A stretch of DNA of 64,000 nucleotides from Microcebus murinus (lineage: Eukaryota; Chordata; Mammalia; Primates; Cheirogaleidae). The notes beneath the pieces were generated by a model. It was not told the origin of the DNA. It did no database searches and saw nothing but the letters and a program-made list of their open reading frames with translations. A program made the position numbers and the translations under genes. The stretch is from the NCBI RefSeq assembly GCF_040939455.1, contig NC_134129.1:21863501-21927500 (forward strand), given 5' to 3'. The stretch's first letter is position 1; every line of letters begins with the position of its first letter. Of this stretch, positions 59,540 through 64,000 are shown piece after piece.

Positions 59540-60010
59540 AAAAAATGTATAGAAGTTTGGGAGATACAAGAAGATATTGGTAAATGAAGGCCCAGAAAAC
59601 CCAAAAATATTTATTTGAAAAAAAAGTTTGCAACCTTAGCACTCAAATTTTAAGTTTCATTTGAAGAACACCAACTTGGAAGAGATATTTCTGGAAATAG
59701 AACTTAAAATATGAAAGATAAAATAGAGGAATTATATGACAACAAAGCCCCAAAATATAAAAGTTGGCAGTCATGAGTGAAAAGACATGGAAGGCAGAGC
59801 TAGAAGGGTTGAAACAAACAGAAAAAGGGCATTCCAAGAGCTAAAAATGGAACATACACAGAAGATGTTTAAAAAGACAACAAAAAGAAAGATTCTGCTT
59901 TTCAGATTGAAGTGTCAGGCATAATTAATTTTTTAAATGACATGCACTTTGACAAAATCTGATAAAAACTGTAGAAACTATGCCAAAGAATGCCAAAGAT
60001 AAAAATAAAA
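59540..60010 (+). mobile_element. Probable L1/HAL1 remnant
   Basis: Adenine-rich text with L1 ORF1/HAL1 flavour (ttttcagattgaagtgtcag). Similar text lies left of the 84-bp array (aggaagtgcaatatctgtac), as if the array grew inside one old element. Confidence 0.35.
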
Positions 60011-60012
60011 TC

Positions 60013-60295
60013 TCAGGCTCAGCCTGTAATCCCAGCACTTTGGGTAGGCCAAGGGAAGAAGATAGCTTGTGGCCAGGAGTTTGAGACCAGCCTGGGCAAC
60101 ATAGTGAGACACCATCTCTATAAAAAATTTAAAAATTAGCTGGGCATGATGGTGCTGGCTATATTCCCAGTTACTCAGGAGGCTGAGGCTGGGGGATTGG
60201 GTGAGCCCAGGACTTTGAGGCTGCAATAAGGTATGGACACGCCATTGCACTTCAGCCTGGCAACAGAACGAGATCCTGTCTCTAAAATTAACAAT
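60013..60295 (+). mobile_element. Alu SINE, 5'-truncated and diverged
   Basis: aatcccagcactttgggtag, gagaccagcctgggcaacat, ttgaggctgcaataaggtat, followed by an (aat)n tail. Confidence 0.88.
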
Positions 60296-61094
60296 AATAA
60301 TAATAACAATGAAAACTCATACTTCCAGACAGTAATGCATAAACACAGATTAACTTATGCAGGAAAGGAAAGCACAGTGGTTTTCGCACCTGCAAGTCTG
60401 AAAGACAGGGAAAAATACATTTAGATGGTCTTCTGAAATAAAGGAATAAGATCCAAGAATTCTTTGCAGCGCAGACATCATCCCTATGGAAGAGCAAAAG
60501 AATCAGTTTACACAATCACAAAACATATTACATGTGTGTCCTTTCAGAGAAAACAAAGAAGCAAAGAGAAAATTAATTCAAAACAAGTGTCTCAAGTTAG
60601 TAAAAGATTGACTATATAAAAAACAATGGTGAACTAAAAACTGCTAGTCTTTTTAATTTAAAAAAGCTATTAAAATAAAACTTTATGATAATGCAATATT
60701 CGAAGTATAAAATAAATATTGATAAGGATTATAAAAAGGAAAAGGGCATAATTCAAGAAAATGTAAACAATAGTTTAGCATTAAAAATTCAAAAATACCA
60801 AAACGTTAGGGCTAAAGAAAGAAAAGTTTTGAAATAAAAGTTTATTAGAAGATGGGGCAGGGAGTGGAGAGCAGGAGAGAGAAAATAGGGAAACAAAATG
60901 ATCAAGACCATTGCTCTATTTCAGTTTTGGAATGCCAAAATAGAGACCAGGAGAATTTTGAAGTTGGTGTTGGAAGTGGGAGCAGGGAAGGGAGCAGGAA
61001 AACAGCACAAACAGGAACGAGCAGGACAGATTAGGCCTTCTTGGCCTAAAATGTGCAGGGCTAATTTGCTTTTTAAACAAACATAGTTATAAAT
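60296..61094. other. Intergenic, adenine-rich
   Basis: Possibly more degraded L1; no gene or RNA recognised. Confidence 0.3.
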
Positions 61095-61315
61095 GTTGCC
61101 CACACATTAGGCCATAAATAAAATCTCAATAAATTTAAGGAGAAAGAAACATACACAACATATTCCCTGACAGCTATAATAGGCCTTAACATGAACAGTT
61201 TTTATGCTAAATATATGCAATTGGAAATGAAAATCAATTCTTTAAATAACTTTTGGGTTAAAGAGGATATCAAAACCAAAGTTACAAACTGTAGAAAAAG
61301 TAATGACAAAGAAAG
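61095..61315 (+). mobile_element. L1 ORF2 remnant
   Basis: cacacattaggccataaata, aaatctcaataaatttaagg, ttctttaaataacttttggg and ttaaagaggatatcaaaacc follow L1 ORF2 order. Many disruptions. Confidence 0.65.
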
Positions 61316-62345
61316 TTAAATTAACACTAGTCTTGCTGAGCTGTCGGGATGCCAAATCCGCAGGCCTTTACCTTACTGGATTCTGCAGTCTAACGTGAAG
61401 CCGTGTGAGTGCTTTTTTGGAAGTTGTGCTTATTAAATGTACAAGTCCTCTGAGCACTTTGTGTAGGGGTGTGTGTGTGTGTTTGACATAATCAGGACAA
61501 CTTAATGTTCACCTGCAAAACTGCCTTTCATTCTGTGTGATGGATTCCTCTGAGGAAGGTGAGCGAACCCCAGCTTCATCCTTGAGACAGTCACTGGTCT
61601 TGCTGTTGTGACTCAGAGGTGTCCCTTGAGAAACCAGCAACTCGATTCTGCTGCTGGTCTTTGCCCTGCGTAGGTACAGAAGTGAAATTACAAAATGATG
61701 TATACAAGGCTTAACATTCTTGTCCGTTATGCAGGGATCTAGACATCTTGTCAAAGGTATCTCTGCAACCTGACTTCTAGACTAGTCTATAGGTATGCGC
61801 TGGGAAACTAAAAAATAGCAAATATATATATAGTAAATGAGGATACATAGGCAAAATGCCCAAATTACTATTTAGTACTAAACCTAATCACATACTACAA
61901 CGTTTTTTTGAAAGATAGCATTTACCTTGCTACCTTGTTCCATAAAGCCTAGGACCTTCACTGACGCCAGTATTTTTTCTAAGATTGATTAATGCCCAAA
62001 AACCAAGAAAGGCTTTCTAACCCTAAGAGCAGCAAGTTACAGTTTTTTGGGGTGGGTGGGTTGGGGGGTTGTATGTTTAAGGTCTTGTTTGGGAGGCCTG
62101 CATAGGAATCAGCGTGTGTTTAATACTATGTTTTACTAACACGCAGTATTTCAAACTAGCGAGGAAGGTAGATTTCACAAATATACAGTTTGCTTGGTTG
62201 TTAAGATATAGGAGGTAAAGCTATAGATATTGAAGCACTATTAGCACCCTAAATTTTTACCACTGCAAATGGACAGCACTAAGGTTTCTCAGTCTTAGAA
62301 TTTTGATTCTATAATTTAGAGGTCACGTCGGAATGAGTGGTTCCA
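61316..62345. other. Intergenic, no repeat recognised
   Basis: Includes a GT-rich patch (61468-61485) and a G-rich patch near 62050. No gene supported. Confidence 0.35.
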
Positions 62346-62353
62346 CAGCATGG

Positions 62354-62368
62354 CCAGGAGGGGGCGCT
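62354..62368 (+). promoter_or_regulatory. CTCF-like motif
   Basis: CCAGGAGGGGGCGCT fits the CTCF core CCASYAGRKGGCRS except for G at the fifth position. It sits about 80 bp before the 37-bp array. A weaker copy, CCAGCAGGGGAGG, follows at about 62408. Confidence 0.4.
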
Positions 62369-62446
62369 CGCCGCCTGTGAGCGCTCAGGGCTGCTGTGCC
62401 GGCCAGCCAGCAGGGGAGGAGCGCCGCCTGCCGCCTGCCGTGAGCC

Positions 62447-64000
62447 CTGTGAGACAGGAGGCGGGGCCCCCGCCCTACGTAAGAGTGAGACAGGAGGCGG
62501 GGCCCCGCCCTACGTAAGAGTGAGACAGGAGGCGGGGCCCCCCGCCCTACGTAAGAGTGAGACAGGAGGCAGGGCCCCCTGCCCTACGTAAGAGTGAGAC
62601 AGGAGGCGGCCCCCCGCCCTACGTAAGAGTGAGACAGGAGGCGGGGCCCCCTGCCCTACGTAAGAGTGAGACAGGAGGCGGGGCCCCCCGCCCTACGTAA
62701 GAGTGAGACAGGAGGCGGGGCCACCCGCCCTACGTAAGAGTGAGACAGGAGGCGGGGCCACCCGCCCTACGTAAGAGTGAGACAGGAGGCGGGGCCCCCC
62801 GCCCTACGTAAGAGACAGGAGGCGGGGCCCCCCGCCCTACGTAAGAGTGAGACAGGAGGCAGGGCCCCCTGCCCTACGTAAGAGTGAGACAGGAGGCGGC
62901 CCCCCGCCCTACGTAAGAGTGAGACAGGAGGCGGGGCCCCCTGCCCTACGTAAGAGTGAGACAGGAGGCGGCCCCCCGCCCTACGTAAGAGTGAGACAGG
63001 AGGCGGGGCCCCCCGCCCTACGTAAGAGTGAGACAGGAGGCAGGGCCCCCTGCCCTACGTAAGAGTGAGACAGGAGGCGGCCCCCCGCCCTACGTAAGAG
63101 TGAGACAGGAGGCGGGGCCCCCCGCCCTACGTAAGAGTGAGACAGGAGGCGGGGCCCCCCGCCCTACGTAAGAGTGAGACAGGAGGCGGGGCCACCCGCC
63201 CTACGTAAGAGTGAGACAGGAGGCGGGGGCCCCCCGCCCTACGTAAGAGACAGGAGGCGGGGCCCCCCGCCCTACGTAAGAGTGAGACAGGAGGCAGGGC
63301 CCCCTGCCCTACGTAAGAGTGAGACAGGAGGCGGCCCCCCGCCCTACGTAAGAGTGAGACAGGAGGCGGGGCCCCCTGCCCTACGTAAGAGTGAGACAGG
63401 AGGCGGCCCCCCGCCCTACGTAAGAGTGAGACAGGAGGCGGGGCCCCCCGCCCTACGTAAGAGTGAGACAGGAGGCAGGGCCCCCTGCCCTACGTAAGAG
63501 TGAGACAGGAGGCGGCCCCCCGCCCTACGTAAGAGTGAGACAGTAGGTGGGGCCCCCCGCCCTACGTAAGAGTGAGACAGGAGGCGGGGCCCCCTGCCCT
63601 ACGTAAGAGTGAGACAGGAGGCGGCCCCCCGCCCTACGTAAGAGTGAGACAGGAGGCGGGGCCACCCGCCCTACGTAAGAGTGAGACAGGAGGCGGCCCC
63701 CTGCCCTACGTAAGAGTGAGACAGGAGGCAGGAGGCGGGGCCACCCGCCCTGCCTAAAACGTCTGACGTGAGACAGGAGGCGGGGCCCCAGCCCTACATA
63801 AGAGGAGAGGCAGGAGGCGGGGCCGCCCGCCCTGCGTATAACGTATGACGTGAGACAGGAGGCGGGGCCGCCCACCCTGCGTATAACGTATGACGTGAGA
63901 CAGGAGGCGGGGCCGCCCGCCCTGCGTAAGCATGAGGCAGGAGGCGGGGCCGCCCGCCCTATGTAAAAGTGAGACAGGAGGCGGGGCCGCCCACCCTACC
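62447..64000. repeat. Minisatellite, 37-bp unit, about 40 copies, open at the right edge
   Basis: Unit: gagacaggaggcggggcccc then ccgccctacgtaagagt. Variants lack gggg or carry cagggccccctg. A rare short unit (gtaagagacagg) recurs 435 bp apart (62808 and 63243), showing a higher-order repeat. Each unit holds a GC box (ggcggggcc) and TACGTA. Right-hand units diverge and gain tgacgtgaga. Confidence 0.95.

Noticed and set aside
62337..63757. Frames encoding Arg/Gly/Pro repeats, and a possible CRISPR-like array
   Set aside because: The 37-bp units are head-to-tail with no unique spacers, and the host is a mammal, so this is a minisatellite and not CRISPR or a gene.

Overview
The window is nuclear DNA from a primate, most likely a strepsirrhine (lemur, loris or galago). 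About a dozen Alu SINEs carry the left-arm tail typical of strepsirrhine Alus ('aaatagaaagaaattaattg' and 'ccaactaaaaatatatag' next to 'agcctgagcaagagcgagac'). L1, MIR, L2 and ERVL-MaLR remnants fill much of the rest. The species cannot be fixed from sequence alone.

Two protein-coding genes lie tail to tail. From the left edge, the 3' end of APBB2 (Fe65L1, + strand) gives five coding exons (2175-2262, 3280-3363, 4818-4933, 5554-5733, 10303-10470). They encode the linker, the second PTB domain and the C-terminus, followed by a long AT-rich 3' UTR probably ending near 14.17 kb. On the - strand the complete coding region of NSUN7 runs from the ATG at 44498 to the TGA at 16948. I could place 11 coding exons with GT/AG junctions and consistent phases; they sum to 2172 nt (723 aa plus stop), close to the human protein as I remember it. 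The start lies in a CpG-rich block (about 44.15-45.3 kb). APBB2 and NSUN7 are also convergent neighbours on human chromosome 4p.

The right third (46.9-64 kb) is intergenic: interspersed repeats and a broken TRIM60/61-like gene (51893-53449) with a disrupted RING, in-frame stops, frameshifts and a still-open PRY-SPRY half.

The most striking property is the number of GC-rich minisatellites: 64-, 71- and 77-bp arrays plus a 46-bp array in APBB2 introns, a 17/18/25-bp array just inside NSUN7 intron 1, a 50/40-bp array upstream of the NSUN7 promoter, a 20-bp array grown from coding sequence of the TRIM pseudogene, an 84-bp array, and a 37-bp array running off the right edge. These arrays produce nearly all the long ORFs, which I treat as artefacts. 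I see no convincing new gene system. The best leads are the array-flanked NSUN7 promoter with an RFX X-box-like site, the birth of a minisatellite inside the TRIM open reading frame, GC-biased change of the APBB2 PTB2 exons, and CTCF-like motifs beside the 37-bp array.
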